From Hyperoplus lanceolatus (lineage: Eukaryota > Chordata > Actinopteri > Uranoscopiformes > Ammodytidae), in assembly GCA_026929865.2 (NCBI GenBank), contig CM049397.1, positions 27,293,198 to 27,357,197 of the forward strand: a DNA stretch of 64,000 nt, in the 5' to 3' direction. The notes beneath the pieces are model-generated. The model did no database searches. It worked only from the letters and a program-made list of their open reading frames with translations, and was not told the origin of the DNA. Position numbers and translations under genes: made by a program. Shown here piece after piece: positions 28,687 through 40,504 of the stretch. The stretch's first letter is position 1, and every line of letters begins with the position of its first letter.

Positions 28687-31499
28687 CTACTGATGCTGCC
28701 CGTCAAACAAACAAACAAACAAGGCAGGTATAACAGCAATATCCAGTGGTGGAAAGTAACTATGTTATTTTGCTGACCTAAAAGTTGTTTTATGCTGCAG
28801 AAGGCAGCTGTTTTGAGAGAAAAGGTTCTCATAAACCCCGCTGCACACAACCTGGTAAAGATAGCGACTAGCTGGTGAACCAATGCTCCTCTTTCCCTGT
28901 CTTTTCTTAATGTGTAAAAAGGCAACTGTTCCTTACAATTTCCTCATATCAACCTAAATAGTGATGATAAGGTGATGTGATTGTAGCTTGTTTCTCCTGC
29001 TCTCAATTGGCTAACAAATGGTCATAATTTGAGAACTAGAACACAGAAATATAAATGTAACTTTACAAAATAGTATGACAAAGAAAAAACATCAAAGAGA
29101 AAAATAGGTATTGTGTGCAGCGTTTTGTCTTACTATTAATTACACCAACGCACCGTGTAGACAACTCCAGAGGGTTATAATTAATGTCGCAGACCAACAA
29201 AAAGCAGATGTAATTCTAATCATAAAGGGGCCAACACACAGTGTACCAATGCATTACTGCACAACTATTTGCTTCAGGCACTCCTACATGCTTATTTTCT
29301 TTTAACAAGGATTTCCAGGCTCATGAATCTCTCAAATTTAAGTGGTGAAACACAAAGAGGAGAATCCTACACCAGCAACCAAGAAAGGTGACATTTACTA
29401 TCATGCTGGGACACAAGAGGTATGATAGGAAAGTTGGACCTAGAAAAGACCTGATTCACAAAGTAATTTTGACTGCTTTTGTAGCTGGCACATTTCTTCG
29501 GAAAAACAAATGAACATGTGCTAAATCTGAAAGAGTGAGAGAGAGAGAGTGAGAGAGAGTCATTGTGAACACATATCTTTGACACATATGTAATAAGTGT
29601 ACAAGCAAGTGTTTCTTTTGAACAATAGTCAAAATGGCTCAACCAAGAAGTGACAAAACAATATGCACGAGTCTGCAGCTTTGGATTTTGTTGATAATGG
29701 TATTTTATCAAACCAAGTACAGTAACGTTACGTTGTTAGGATCTAATTAATACCAAATTGTCTATTAAAGCTAGAGTAAAAGTTGTATGGTGCAATGCTA
29801 TAATGGCGTTATGATGTCAAGTGGCAGTAAAAATACTGTACTTTGAAGCCAGAAACACACAACGCTGCTTCATCAAGTGTGTTTTGCATTTCCCAAATAG
29901 AAAAATGACCATCAACATCTGTGAGGGTGTAAGGCAGCTTTCCAGCTCTCTGTTTTTGATCACTCTGACTACACAATGACTCACTTTTTATTAGGAAAAT
30001 GCAAAGGTTTCTCTTTGAGGTTTACAGTTGTTCAACTGCTGGGAAGTCATAAGTTACTGATGCAAATTCTCCACTACCAACCCTTTTCTATGAGGTCATT
30101 ACATGAGAGGAGTTTTATGTGGGAAAAATCAAGGAGAAAGCATCAGTATGGATCACATGGGGGTTACTTTTACTCGATTCTATACAAAACAAAATTAAGG
30201 GCTCTGTCCAGAAGTCTACAGTTACCACATTTTGTTGTTTTTTCAACGCTATAAAAGCTACTCGTGCCAAAACTGGTTTCACTGTTATTACAACAAAATA
30301 TTATTTAGTTTCCAGGGTGGGACAGGTAAAAGTCTGTGAAACAAACCAGTAGGTTTTTGTCTGCAGGCATATCTTAACCATCTGAAGGAACCTAAAGCAG
30401 GGGGCTGTACCCAAGTCTACAGACTCTTGTCGGAGTTAATTTCCCCCAAACCTCCTCCTCTCAATGAATTCCAGATGTTTTGCAGACGAAAGTGAATTTT
30501 AAGGGGTGGAGGGGTGCCGGCAGTTGGGGGGGGGGGGCTGTTCTTTCTTTCTCCACAGTTTGTATAATGTATGTATGCTGCCTACCTAAAAAGCAGTATA
30601 GGCCCCTTACACATGGCAGCCCTCCAAGGTTGTGCTGAGACATTTTGTCCTTAATTTCTTAAGCCAGCAGTGAAACTCTCAATTCAGCTGAAAAACCTGC
30701 TTAATAATGTTATTTACAATAAACGCAAATGGAGAATACACAGCTTAATTAACAAGTCCACACATAATACTATAGCATTGCCAACTCAGTTCAAGTAACA
30801 ACCAGCAAATAAACCAATCCAAGTCCAGTGAAGTCCTGACTTGCAAATCTTTGGCAGAGAAAGTCCACAATTCTGTACACCCTCAAATTCAAATAGTAGG
30901 TCATGCAAACAGGCAGAGGAGGTGTTTCAGACCCAGGCACTGTGTGTGGTCCTGGAGTAATGAAGTCATGACTGGAAGAAATATACTCCCCTCTATTTTT
31001 TAATAAATATCAAATCCGTCTTGCCTGAGGGCCAGATGAAAAGAAGCCTCAACCTAAAGTTCCTCTTGGCTCGTAATAAAGAGGCAGCCCCCATGCAAGA
31101 TTCTCAGACAAGGGGAATCAAATGAAAAAATGTATGAAATGCAATTATTCTTCCTGCGGTTTCTACACAGTCTATAATGTATAAGAGATCTAAAAGTAAA
31201 GCACATTGATGAGAAGTTTCTACTCTTGCCATCGACTGTGCACACTTGAACAGAAGATACTTAAAATCTTCTGCATGTTGTTGCTTTTAGCTATATGTGG
31301 TGTGTTTGTCTTTCAAATATAAATAAGGCTGATGCGATAAAAGGTCTTTACCATGAACTTCCCTGACCCCTCATCAGATCCATTAGGGTTTCCCTCAAAC
31401 TGCTCTCAGCATTACCATCTTTGAACCAGTCAGACTTCTAGCTGCAAATCATGGTTTCATGCTCACCACTATTTTGCCTGACTCACTCCACTAAGACTG
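28687..31499. other. Non-coding stretch, nothing recognised
   Basis: Contains a (CAAA)4 tract at about 28706-28720, a GA-rich tract at 29531-29560 and a G-run of 11 at about 30527. No supported exon; ORFs here lack domains. Confidence 0.5.
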
Positions 31500-31930
31500 C
31501 AGACTCATTGTTTGCTTTCCTTCCTGGTAGCGGCACACGTCGGCTACCGCGCATGACATTGGCAGCAGATGTGGCGAGTCCCAGAAATAATAAACTGGCC
31601 GACGAAGATGCCGTCCGCAGAAGCTAAATATTGACTTAGCGACCTGTAATCAGATTCACACACATGACAGAATGGAAATAAACAGCAACATTTGCCTGTG
31701 TCGCCTCTACCGACCCTCCCACCACAACACAGGAACCCCAGCTCGCTGGGAAAGAAGCAGCCGCCTAGGGCTCTCAGCTTAGCCGATCTAGTAATGAGAA
31801 CTTGCCAAAGACGCCAATTGGGGTGGGAATAAGAAAATAGAAGACGTATTATGATGTATAATTACTTGTGTGACAGTCGTGCCTTCTACCAGCTCTAACA
31901 TCAAGCTTTGGAGCGAAAGTTTTGGAGTGG
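31500..31930. promoter_or_regulatory. Candidate conserved non-coding regulatory stretch
   Basis: Balanced-composition, CpG-containing unique sequence in AT-rich surroundings, without an open frame or repeats. Blocks such as GCGACCTGTAATCAGATTC and CGATCTAGTAATGAGAAC contain homeobox-like TAAT cores. Regulatory function is inferred only from composition. Confidence 0.25.
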
Positions 31931-34229
31931 ACTCCCCTGGGAATTTATTCACAAAATAGAATTCAACTTATAAAACTCAACTTGGGATTTCAGGCATAAA
32001 GTCAGCTTTTGAAGATGAAGTAGCCGAGTCGACGCTTGTGCACTCCAGCTATACAGCAATGGCATTTAATACATACACAAATAAGAGAAAAACAGTTTTC
32101 ATATTGGATTCAATGGAGTTTAGATCCTAGGTTTTCTGTATTTGTTTAAAACTGATGCAGCCTGTTTTAGAGATAACCTTACTCCACATCTGTTTATAAG
32201 ATCAATGTTAATCCTAGCATCTGTTTATCTGCCCAAGTCACAGTGCTGGCTCATCTTCTACAGAGAGAGAAAACATTAAGCCTGCATTCTCTGAGCTCTA
32301 TAAATTAAGGCTCCAAATATAAGGCCTTCATGTGGTTGGAATCTGGAGATTAAACAATGGTCGTAAATCAGGCACATCTGGGGTGCAATAAATCTGTCGC
32401 TCTATCTTTGGGTTCATCTCACTCTGGGTGCCGTTTACCAGGATTTGAAGAGCTCACAGTGCAGATAGAAAGATCGCTTATGAAGAGGATTATCTCACCC
32501 AGTTGTTGTATTGTTCATCCATGGAAATGTTTGCTATAGATCAGCATTCAAATGAACCATGAATTTATTTACTTTGATACTTACACTTGGTTCCAAAGAT
32601 TATTTTGGCTCAAAACAAGGGTTTTCCTTTCCACTATTCTGCAAAAGATTAATTCAGCAGTGACTCATACAGCTTCACAGTTTGAAGAGAAAACTTCAAC
32701 AAGTTCCACCTTACATGATATATCCCAAAATGTACTTGCTTCTGAATTATGAGAACACCTGCAGCTATACCTGCAGGAATTAGTTATCATACCCAATTGT
32801 TTTTTATTCAAGACACAAGTCATTTCTCTGGACACACACAGCCACTCCCTTTTCCATGTGCTGAACGATGGCAGTCATTCGTTCATTATATTATAAAGGA
32901 ATGTGCTTTTATGTCCTAGTCAGAAAGCTGTTAAATACATTATTGAATCATTATGTTGCTGAAGAAAAGCAATGCTTTGATCAAACTGTTGTCACGTCTA
33001 TATTTGAGTTTCACGCGTATTTATTATTTCTCTCCATGTCTCCCTAGCTTATATGCAGCAGATGTTTGGGAATTGATTATTATACAACAAACCATCTGCT
33101 ATTCATTGACTCTTTATTTGTTTTGTTTTCTATGAATTGGACACACTCAAAATGAATGTTGAGAATCTTTTATCACATGCCAGTGGACCAAATTAATGAG
33201 GGATATGAAAGCTTTCTGCAGAGTTGTATGTTTTAGAGCACTAAAGCCTTTAACCACATACTTTTGTATACAGTATATATATATAATTATATATATATAT
33301 ATAGTTTGTCGGTGTGCCTGTTTAGTGTACATGCGTGTGTATTGTGTGTGTGTCTAAAGTCATCATTCTAAAGTACTGTAAAATAATAAATTGATGTTGA
33401 AGTCAGCATGATGTTACTTTTTTCCCCCATAAAAGAGTTTGCTGCTTAAAAGGGTTAGCATGACCACACCAAACTGAAGTTTGTGTACTGTGGAGTTTTT
33501 CCAATCTACACAAGGTCAATATTTTCCCTTTACAAACCCTCTCACAAGCACTAAAATATATTAACAACATTTCTCCATATAGTCTCTTCTTGCAAATTCA
33601 AGCAACAACTACAATACATTGAAGAAAATTAAATTCTCAAGCAAATTTCAGGTCTCTGCAAGTGTCTTTGAGTTCTTGGCTGACATGATCTAAAACTATT
33701 GGCTACCCAGAGGGTGGAATAGGGAAAACATAATAAATCTAAGAATCTGTCCTACGCGCTTGGAAACATTGACAGGTTTTCTTTAGGATGCTCAAAATAA
33801 ATCAAACTGAAGTCGTGTTTCATACATTTCAGACATGACTAGTTCTGTATAACTCTGTAGCCAACGCATCCAAAATTGTTCTCAGGATATATGTAAAGAG
33901 GCTATGTGCAAGCGTAGGTTACTTAGTTACGCAAACAGAAAGTTGTGAGGATACAATGACTGTTGAATAATTCTCCCCATTTAATCAAAATATTTTTGTC
34001 ATGATTACTCTGCTCCACTATACATCTGGTGTATTAATATACATGGTGGATTTAAACAGAAATAGATTTTAAAGTACTGCAGATGTTACTTTTTCCATAC
34101 ACTGACACTGAATAGCAGGTTTTGAAACAGACCCAGGTAAGATGGCTTCCATATGGTTCCATTTGTGTGTGGGAATGTGTTTTGACATTTCCTCTGTATT
34201 GTTAAGATCTAAATGAACTATCCAAATGT
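31931..34229. other. Non-coding stretch, nothing recognised
   Basis: AT-rich sequence with an (AT)n tract near 33276-33302. No exon supported. Confidence 0.5.
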
Positions 34230-34720
34230 TGCCTTTTATTTCAGTAGGAGGCTGTAATTGTCGGATGCCTGGATAAACTGTCAGCTTAGACCAATTTCTT
34301 CCGCAGCCATCTGGACCATTCGAGATTTGGCCCATTAGTCCCCCCTTAATGCCTGCACATTTTTGGCCTCTCTACACAGGAGAGGAGATAGCAGCTTAGA
34401 TGACGCCAAAGGTAATCACAGGAACTCGAACGAGCCCCTGCCATTGGTGCACGCACCAGACTGATAAGTTGGACAAAAAAATGCACATTTGGGGTTGAGG
34501 AGGAGATTTTCTTCAGGCCGGGCTAATTGCTGCTGATTGTTGGACAGATTGGTGGATCGTTGGCTAATCAAGATGGCAGCAAATTGATTAAAACCCTGGC
34601 CAGTCCTTTGAATAAGGGCCTGCTCCCGGCCAAGTTAAACGACTCTATCATGAACAAACAGCAATCTGGGAAGAAACACGATTGTTTCATGAGAAATGTG
34701 TCCTGTTCGTATACATGCAT
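34230..34720. promoter_or_regulatory. Candidate conserved non-coding regulatory stretch
   Basis: Compositionally complex, repeat-free block with homeobox-type words (GGGCTAATTGCTGCTGATTG; GGCTAATCAAGATGG; AAATTGATTAAAACC) clustered at 34520-34600. Small open frames on both strands (34069-34335 minus, 34527-34739 plus) are not supported by splice sites. It looks like a developmental enhancer type of sequence, by appearance only. Confidence 0.3.
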
Positions 34721-35161
34721 CTTTTTGACAAATACTTAATAAAGACAAATAAACAAGAACTAACAAGACAAGAACATATTGAGGCTAATGGTTGAAAGGA
34801 GTTCAACCTCATTGCCATATCCAATACTGATCTTGAAGTGAATATTGTGTTGTATAAGTGTTACAAGCGAGTGTTCAGGCCAGGGACATTATTATCAGGA
34901 AATAAGACACAATGCTCCATTCTTCATTAGATCATAACTATGTAAATGTATTCCCTCATATATCTTACCTTTGTGTAAATGCTACATAGAATAATTAAAT
35001 CCCAACCTCTTTTCCAGTGTAAATAATGTCTCACCTCAATAAGAGAAGGTTTTGAGAAAAGTTTATTCTTCTAAACTTTTCTGTACTGAATGGGAGTCGA
35101 GGTTGGATAATGGTTTCCACCAAAGCTTAAAGAATTGGTGCCTCCGAGTATACAGTATGTA
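34721..35161. other. Non-coding flank of the Tc1 element
   Basis: AT-rich unique sequence ending at the TA target site (35160-35161) of the Tc1 insertion. Confidence 0.5.
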
Positions 35162-35441
35162 CACTCAACAAAAATATAAACGCAACACTTTTGTTTTTGC
35201 TCCCATTTTTCATGAGATGGACTTAAAGATCTAAAGTTCATTCCAGATACACAATATTACCATTTCTCTCAAACATTGTTCACAAATCTGTCTAAATGTG
35301 TGATAGTGAGCACTTCTGCTTTGCTGAGATAATCCATCCCACCTCACAGGTGTGCCACATCAAGATGCTGATCTGACATCATGATTAGTGCACAGGTGTG
35401 CCTTAGACTGTCCACAATAAAAGGCCACCCTGAAATGTGCA
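35162..35441 (+). repeat. Left 280-bp terminal inverted repeat of Tc1
   Basis: Begins CACTCAACAAAAATATAAAC and ends GAAATGTGCA. It pairs with 36507-36786 with about three mismatches (near 35236, 35336 and 35429). At 280 bp it is at the long end for Tc1 elements. The transposase ORF starts just inside it. Confidence 0.93.
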
Positions 35442-35444
35442 GTT

Positions 35445-36467
35445 TTGTCTCACAGCAAAATGCCACAGATGCCACAAGCATTGAGGGAGCGTGCAATTGG
35501 CATGCTGACAGCAGGAATGTCAACCAGATCTGTTACTCGTGCATTGAATGTTCATTTCTCCACCATAAGCCGTCTCCAAAGGCGTTTCAGAGAATATGGC
35601 AGTACATCCAACCGGCCTCACAACCGCAGACCACGTGTAACCACACCAGCCCAGGACCTCCACATCCAGCACCTCCAAGATTGTTTGAGACCAGCCACTG
35701 AGACAGCTGCTGAAACAATTGGTTTGCATAACCAAACAATTTCTGCACAAACTGTCAGAAACCGTCTCAGGGAAGCTCAACTGTATGCTCGGCGTCCTCA
35801 TCGGCGTCTTGACCTGACTCCAGCTCATCGCTGTAACAGACTTGAGTGGGAAAATGCTCACATTCGATGGCGTCTGGCACGTTGGAGAGGTGTTCTCTTC
35901 ACGGATGAATCTCGGTTTACATTGTTCAGGGCAGATGGCAGACAGCGTGTGTGGCATTGTGTGGGTGAGCGCTTTGCTGATGTCAATGTTGTGGATCGAG
36001 TGGCCCATGGTGGTGGTGGGGTTATGGTATGGGCAGGCATCTGTTATGGACGAAGAACACAGGTGCATTTTATTGATGGCATTTTGAATGCACAGAGATA
36101 CTGTGATGAGATCCTGAGGCCCATTGTTGTGCCATACATCCATGAACATCACCTCACGTTTCAGCAAGATAATGCACGGCCCCATGTTGCAAGGATCTGT
36201 ACACAATTCTTGGAAGCTGAAAATGTCCCAGTTCTTGCATGGCCAGCATACTCACCGGACATGTCACCCATTGAGCATGTTTGGGATGTGCTTGACCGGC
36301 GTATACGACAGCGTGCACCACTTCCCACTAATATCCAGCAACTTCGCACAGCCATTGAAGAGGAGTGGAACAACATTCCACAGGCCACAATTGACAATCT
36401 GATAAACTCTATGCAAAGAAGATGTGTTGCACTGCATGAGGCAAATGGTGGTCACACCAGATACTGA
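35445..36467 (+). CDS. Tc1-type DD34E transposase, intact
   Basis: A 340-residue transposase that would cut and reinsert its own element at TA sites in the nucleus. Residues 10-55 form the first DNA-binding helix-turn-helix (ALRERAIGML, STRSVTRAL, STISRLQRRF). A second paired-like helical domain covers about 60-125, ending in an RRPHRRLDLTPAHR basic stretch. The catalytic triad is complete: D154 in LFTDESRF, D242 in FQQDNARPH and E277 in SPIEHVWD, with exactly 34 residues between the last two. The GGGGVMVWAG glycine box (189-198) is present. Translation may start at Met6 (35460, MPQMPQ) rather than Met1. Length matches full Tc1 transposases and there is no stop or frameshift, so it may be functional. 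The 228-aa minus frame beneath it is a shadow. Confidence 0.97.
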   Translation: MSHSKMPQMPQALRERAIGMLTAGMSTRSVTRALNVHFSTISRLQRRFREYGSTSNRPHNRRPRVTTPAQDLHIQHLQDCLRPATETAAETIGLHNQTISAQTVRNRLREAQLYARRPHRRLDLTPAHRCNRLEWENAHIRWRLARWRGVLFTDESRFTLFRADGRQRVWHCVGERFADVNVVDRVAHGGGGVMVWAGICYGRRTQVHFIDGILNAQRYCDEILRPIVVPYIHEHHLTFQQDNARPHVARICTQFLEAENVPVLAWPAYSPDMSPIEHVWDVLDRRIRQRAPLPTNIQQLRTAIEEEWNNIPQATIDNLINSMQRRCVALHEANGGHTRY

Positions 36468-36506
36468 CTGGTTCTGAGTCCCCAGACCCCCAATAAAGCA
36501 AAAAAA

Positions 36507-36786
36507 TGCACATTTCAGAGTGGCCTTTTATTGTGGACAGTCTAAGGCACACCTGTGCACTAATCATGATGTCAGATCAGCATCTTGATGTGGCACACCT
36601 GTGAGGTGGGATAGATTATCTCAGCAAAGCAGAAGTGCTCACTATCACACATTTAGACAGATTTGTGAACAATGTTTGAGAGAAATGGTAATATTGTGTA
36701 TCTGGAATGAATTTTAGATCTTTAAGTCCATCTCATGAAAAATGGGAGCAAAAACAAAAGTGTTGCGTTTATATTTTTGTTGAGTG
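36507..36786 (-). repeat. Right 280-bp terminal inverted repeat of Tc1
   Basis: Reverse complement of the left arm. Its outermost base G precedes the TA duplication and is also the first base of the GTATGAAC duplication of the neighbouring hAT element. Confidence 0.93.
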
Positions 36787-37240
36787 TATGAACCAGCCGC
36801 GGCTGACCCATAGAGGGCGCTAGGGCGCCGCCCCCCCCCTCCTCCGCCCCAAAAAATAAAATAAAATAAAAAATATAAAAATCGTTTTTTTTTTGTTAAT
36901 TTGAGGCAACTAAACTATTTAATTCTATTTAAGAATGCACACTGAATTTATATTCTGGCACTGTATTTAAATTTCATGGCGAAATTCAAGCTCTAAACTG
37001 ACTAATTTGACTTCTGGGGCGCCAGTTCACGGCGCCCCAAACCCTCGTTCACTCAGAATGGCCCTATCAATTTCTATTGCCATTCAGTTTTAATGGGGGG
37101 TTTGGGGCGCTGGGCATTGGCGCCCGGTAACTGGTTACCTGGCAACAATAACAACAACGTTCGGATCTACTAACGGTTGCTGGCGGACTCGGAGTCGCGT
37201 GAGTTGTGTTGGCTAGGCTAGTTGTGTTGCAGCTGTCAAT

Positions 37241-40200
37241 ATGGACGAATTACCTCCTAATTCGGTTCAATCACTTTTAGAAACCCCTTTTGAGAGGAAA
37301 ACGTACGCGGAAAAAGTTAAAATAAAAGAACTTGGACCAGACCAGCCGGAGAACATCAACATTACACAGCTTGCCAAAGAGAAGCAGAAGTCTTACACCA
37401 GGAATTTCACACGGACTTGGTTTGGCAGAAAGGCTTGGCTAACTGGATGTGGATCTAAAAATGCGCTGTTTTGCTTTCCATGTCTACTATTCAAAACGTC
37501 TTCCTCTGATTCTGCCTGGACCGAAACTGGAGTAACAGACCTCAAGCATCTGTCTGAAAGGTTGAAGAAACATGAGCGATCCATGATTCACATGAACAAC
37601 TGTGTCAAACTAGCCGTGCTAGGCAAAATTAGCATCGCTACACAGCTGGACGAGGGTCATCGGATAGGGGTAAGACGACACAACGAAGAGGTTGACAAAA
37701 ATCGACACATTTTGTCAAAATTAATTGACTGCGTTAAATTTTGTGGTGCCTTTGAATTGGCTATGCGGGGGCACGATGTACGTGACGTATCGGTCAACCC
37801 CGGGATATTTCGGGGGTTAGTCGACCTGATGGCTTCCATTGACAGTGTGTTGGAGGAGCACTTGAAGAATGCCACAGTCTTCAAAGGTACGTCTAAAACA
37901 GTTCAAAACGAACTTTTAGACTGTATGCTGGCAGTGCTGCGAGAGCACATTTTGGAAGAAGTGAAGAACACCGAATATCTAGCCATCCAGGCCGACGAGA
38001 CAACAGACATCTCCACACACTGTCAGCTTGTGCTTGTGCTACGATATATTGACGGCCACAACAACATCCAGGAGCGCTTTTTTTAGTTCATCAAGCTAGA
38101 AGGTGCGCCCGCAGACACAATCGCCACAGCATTATTGCAAAGACTGCGCACTATCCTCCCTGAAGGGCAAGAAGGGAAGCTCATTGCCCAAGCTTATGAT
38201 GGCGCATCTGTGATGCGCGGAGCGACAGGTGGGGTACAGAGAAAAGTCCAAGACGTCTACCAGAATGCATACTACATACACTGTTATGCGCACCAACTCA
38301 ATCTCGTTATGCAGAAGGCGACATCCCACATCCCGAAGATCAGACACTTCGTCTCCGATCTCGGGGGCTTCTCTACATTTTTCTCTAATTCATACAAGAG
38401 AACAGCAGTGCTTGACGAGGTGGTTGCGCACCGTCTTCCCAGAGCTTCACCAACGCGGTGGAACTTTCATAGTCGCGCTGTCAACACCGTGTATGAGCAC
38501 AAGGATAACCTGGTAGCATGTTTCGAAACCATCCGGAACCGAGGAGGTGACTCCAATTCGGAGAGAGAGGCCGGGGGCTGTTTGAGAATTTTGGAAGAGC
38601 CAAGCTTTTGTTTTTTTCTGGCGCTTTTCCACAAGATCATGCTCCAAGTCCAGATGCTCTTCAACCAGCTGCAGAAACGAAACATAGACTCGGTGTACAT
38701 CGCAACACTCACCCAGCGGTTCACCACCAGCATACAGGCTGTCAGGTAGGCTATGTGATTTTGTACATTGGTTTAAACAGTTATGCTTATATAGGCCTAT
38801 CAATATCTCATAGTAGACTACACTTGTTTATATGTCAATTTAGCTAACCTCTGTATCTAATATACAACATAGTAACAGTAATTTCAACATTTAGTATGGA
38901 TGTCATATCTGGTTGTTAAAACAGTAATTGCGGGCGGTTGTAGTAATGCATTGTACTTTTGTCTTGGATTAGGGACATGGTCCCAGCTCTAGAAGAGGAT
39001 ACGGAGTACAGAGGACCTGTACATGAGCCAGCCCCAAAGAGAGGCAGACCACTGGGAGAAGACACACAACAGCAGTTGGCTATAAAGGTAGGCCTAGCTG
39101 TAACAGAGATTATACTGTATTTGTGTATATTGTGTTTGTCTTCAAAATGAGGTGAAATAAGGAAACACTGTAACAACTTTCCTGAATTAGCTCTTCAGAA
39201 TAGTGTTGTAGCAAAAAAACAATAATGTATTTTTAGATAAACATGGGAATAAACAAAAATATATTTTAATTATTTTTGGTAAAATATGTTTTGTTTATTC
39301 CCATGTTTATCTAAAAATACATTATTATTTATAATGGCATCCCATTATACCTGAAGAGGGCGGAGAAATCGATAACAGATAATCATAGAGTGCAAAGTCT
39401 GTTTTTGTATTTTGAAGCATTTTTGACTTATTTACTGCATTAAGCATTTCTAAACATTTTACTGCAACACATATTTATAACCATTACATCAGCAGCTTTT
39501 GTGTATTCAGAATTGTCATATTACTGTACTCTGTCTACAGGAGAATGCAGAAATTATCTGTATTTTGTCACGTTCATGATATTAATAAATAATTAGAGTA
39601 GGTCGTATCTGCTCATCAGACATTTAACTGGTAGGAATTTGCATTGTTTAATTTTGAAGATGTTAACTTGATTGTAATGTTGGTGTACTGACTTTTTTTT
39701 TTAATCTTTTTTTCATAGGTATGTGACACCATCATCAGCCATGCCAAGGAGAGGTTCTCCTACACGAAGCATCTCGTCAGTGCCACTCTGTTGCAAGGCG
39801 AGCTGTTCCAACAACACAGCAAGAAGTTTCCAGATGCAGCACTGGAAACAACAGTGGAAGCCTATCCCAACCTGGACAAGGCCAAACTGAGAACAGAGCT
39901 GAGCCTCATCTACGAGAATGAGGAGTTTAAGGGTTGCAGCGGTGCAGTGGCTCTCTTTCAGGTTCTGATGGAGAACAACCTTCAAGACACCTTCACTGAA
40001 ACTGTAAGTCTACTTAGGATCCTCATCACCACACCGATGACCACATCCGAATCCGAGAGATGCTTCTCAACCCTCAAGAGAATAAAAACCTTCCTGAGGA
40101 ACACAATAGGACAAGAGCGCCTCAATGCTCTGGCTATGCTCTCCATGGAGAAAAGGCTTGTACGGGACATTCCGAATTTTAACACCAGGGTCATTGAAAG

Positions 40201-40246
40201 ATTTGCTGCTCAGAAAGACAGGCGTGTTAAGTTCATGTACAAGTAA
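37241..40246 (+). pseudogene. hAT transposase (TTF/DUF4371 type), one in-frame stop
   Basis: Three exons can be read: 37241-38745, 38973-39087 and 39719-40246, joined by GT-AG introns (CTGTCAG/GTAGGC, TTGGATTAG/GGACATGG, ATAAAG/GTAGGC, TTTTTTCATAG/GTATG) with phases that fit. They give 715 codons in one frame, except codon 282, which is TAG at 38084-38086 (ERFF-stop-FIKLEG). The N-terminus (about 55-110) carries a TTF-type zinc finger (WFGRKAWLTGC, FCFPCLLF). A DUF4371-like segment follows (KFCGAFELAMRGHD, NPGIFRGLVDL). The first catalytic Asp is D252 in QADETTDIS. Downstream are AQAYDGASVMRG and HCYAHQLNLV. The C-terminus has the hAT dimerisation block (SESERCFSTLKRIKTFLRN, RLNALAMLSME). It resembles proteins often annotated as ZMYM1-like in fish. 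The copy is dead unless the stop is read through, and was inactivated recently. Confidence 0.92.
39221..39326. repeat. Perfect 35-bp inverted repeat in hAT intron 2
   Basis: The left arm 39221-39255 (starting AATAATGTATTTTTAG) and the right arm 39292-39326 are exact reverse complements, separated by a 36-nt AT-rich loop that is itself partly palindromic. It would form a strong hairpin in RNA or cruciform DNA. It may be a small MITE nested in the intron or part of the hAT; no clear target duplication was found. Confidence 0.9.
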
Positions 40247-40271
40247 GAACTCTCCATCCCCAGCCATTCAC

Positions 40272-40504
40272 TGTATATAGTTCTCTGCAAACATATGTTG
40301 GCATCATGCCTTATTGTATATAGTTATATGCAAACCTATGTTTGCATCATGCCTTTAGTGTGCATATTGTATATAGTTCTATGCAAACCTATGTTTGCAT
40401 CATGCCTTTAGTGTGCATATTGTATATAGTTCTATGCAAACCTAGGTTTGCATCATGCCTTTAGTGTGCATATTGTATATAGTTCTATGCAAACCTATGT
40501 TTTT
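40272..40504 (+). repeat. 53-bp minisatellite in hAT 3' region
   Basis: A 53-bp unit beginning TGTATATAGTTCTATGCAAA and ending TTTAGTGTGCATAT occurs as a 43-bp first partial copy (40272-40314), three full copies (40315-40367, 40368-40420, 40421-40473) and a partial copy (40474-40504). The full copies differ at only a few positions. The array lies between the transposase stop and the AATAAA, so it would be in the 3' UTR. Confidence 0.92.

Larger units (their letters stand above)
35162..36786 (+). mobile_element. Complete Tc1-like transposon, long inverted repeats
   Basis: A 1625-bp element flanked by TA on both sides (35160-35161 and 36787-36788). The left and right inverted repeats (35162-35441 and 36507-36786) are each 280 bp. 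Aligned by eye, the left arm and the reverse complement of the right arm differ at only three positions, so the insertion is young or the arms were recently homogenised. One intact transposase gene fills the interior. A TATA-like AATAAAAGG lies at 35416-35424 just before the ORF, and an AATAAA at 36492-36497 follows the stop. No internal damage is visible. Confidence 0.97.

Noticed and set aside
29367-29711. 114-aa minus frame
   Set aside because: Includes an SLSLSLS simple-repeat stretch; no domain or splice support.
35520-36206. 228-aa minus-strand frame
   Set aside because: Exact shadow of the Tc1 transposase gene; no homologous domain.
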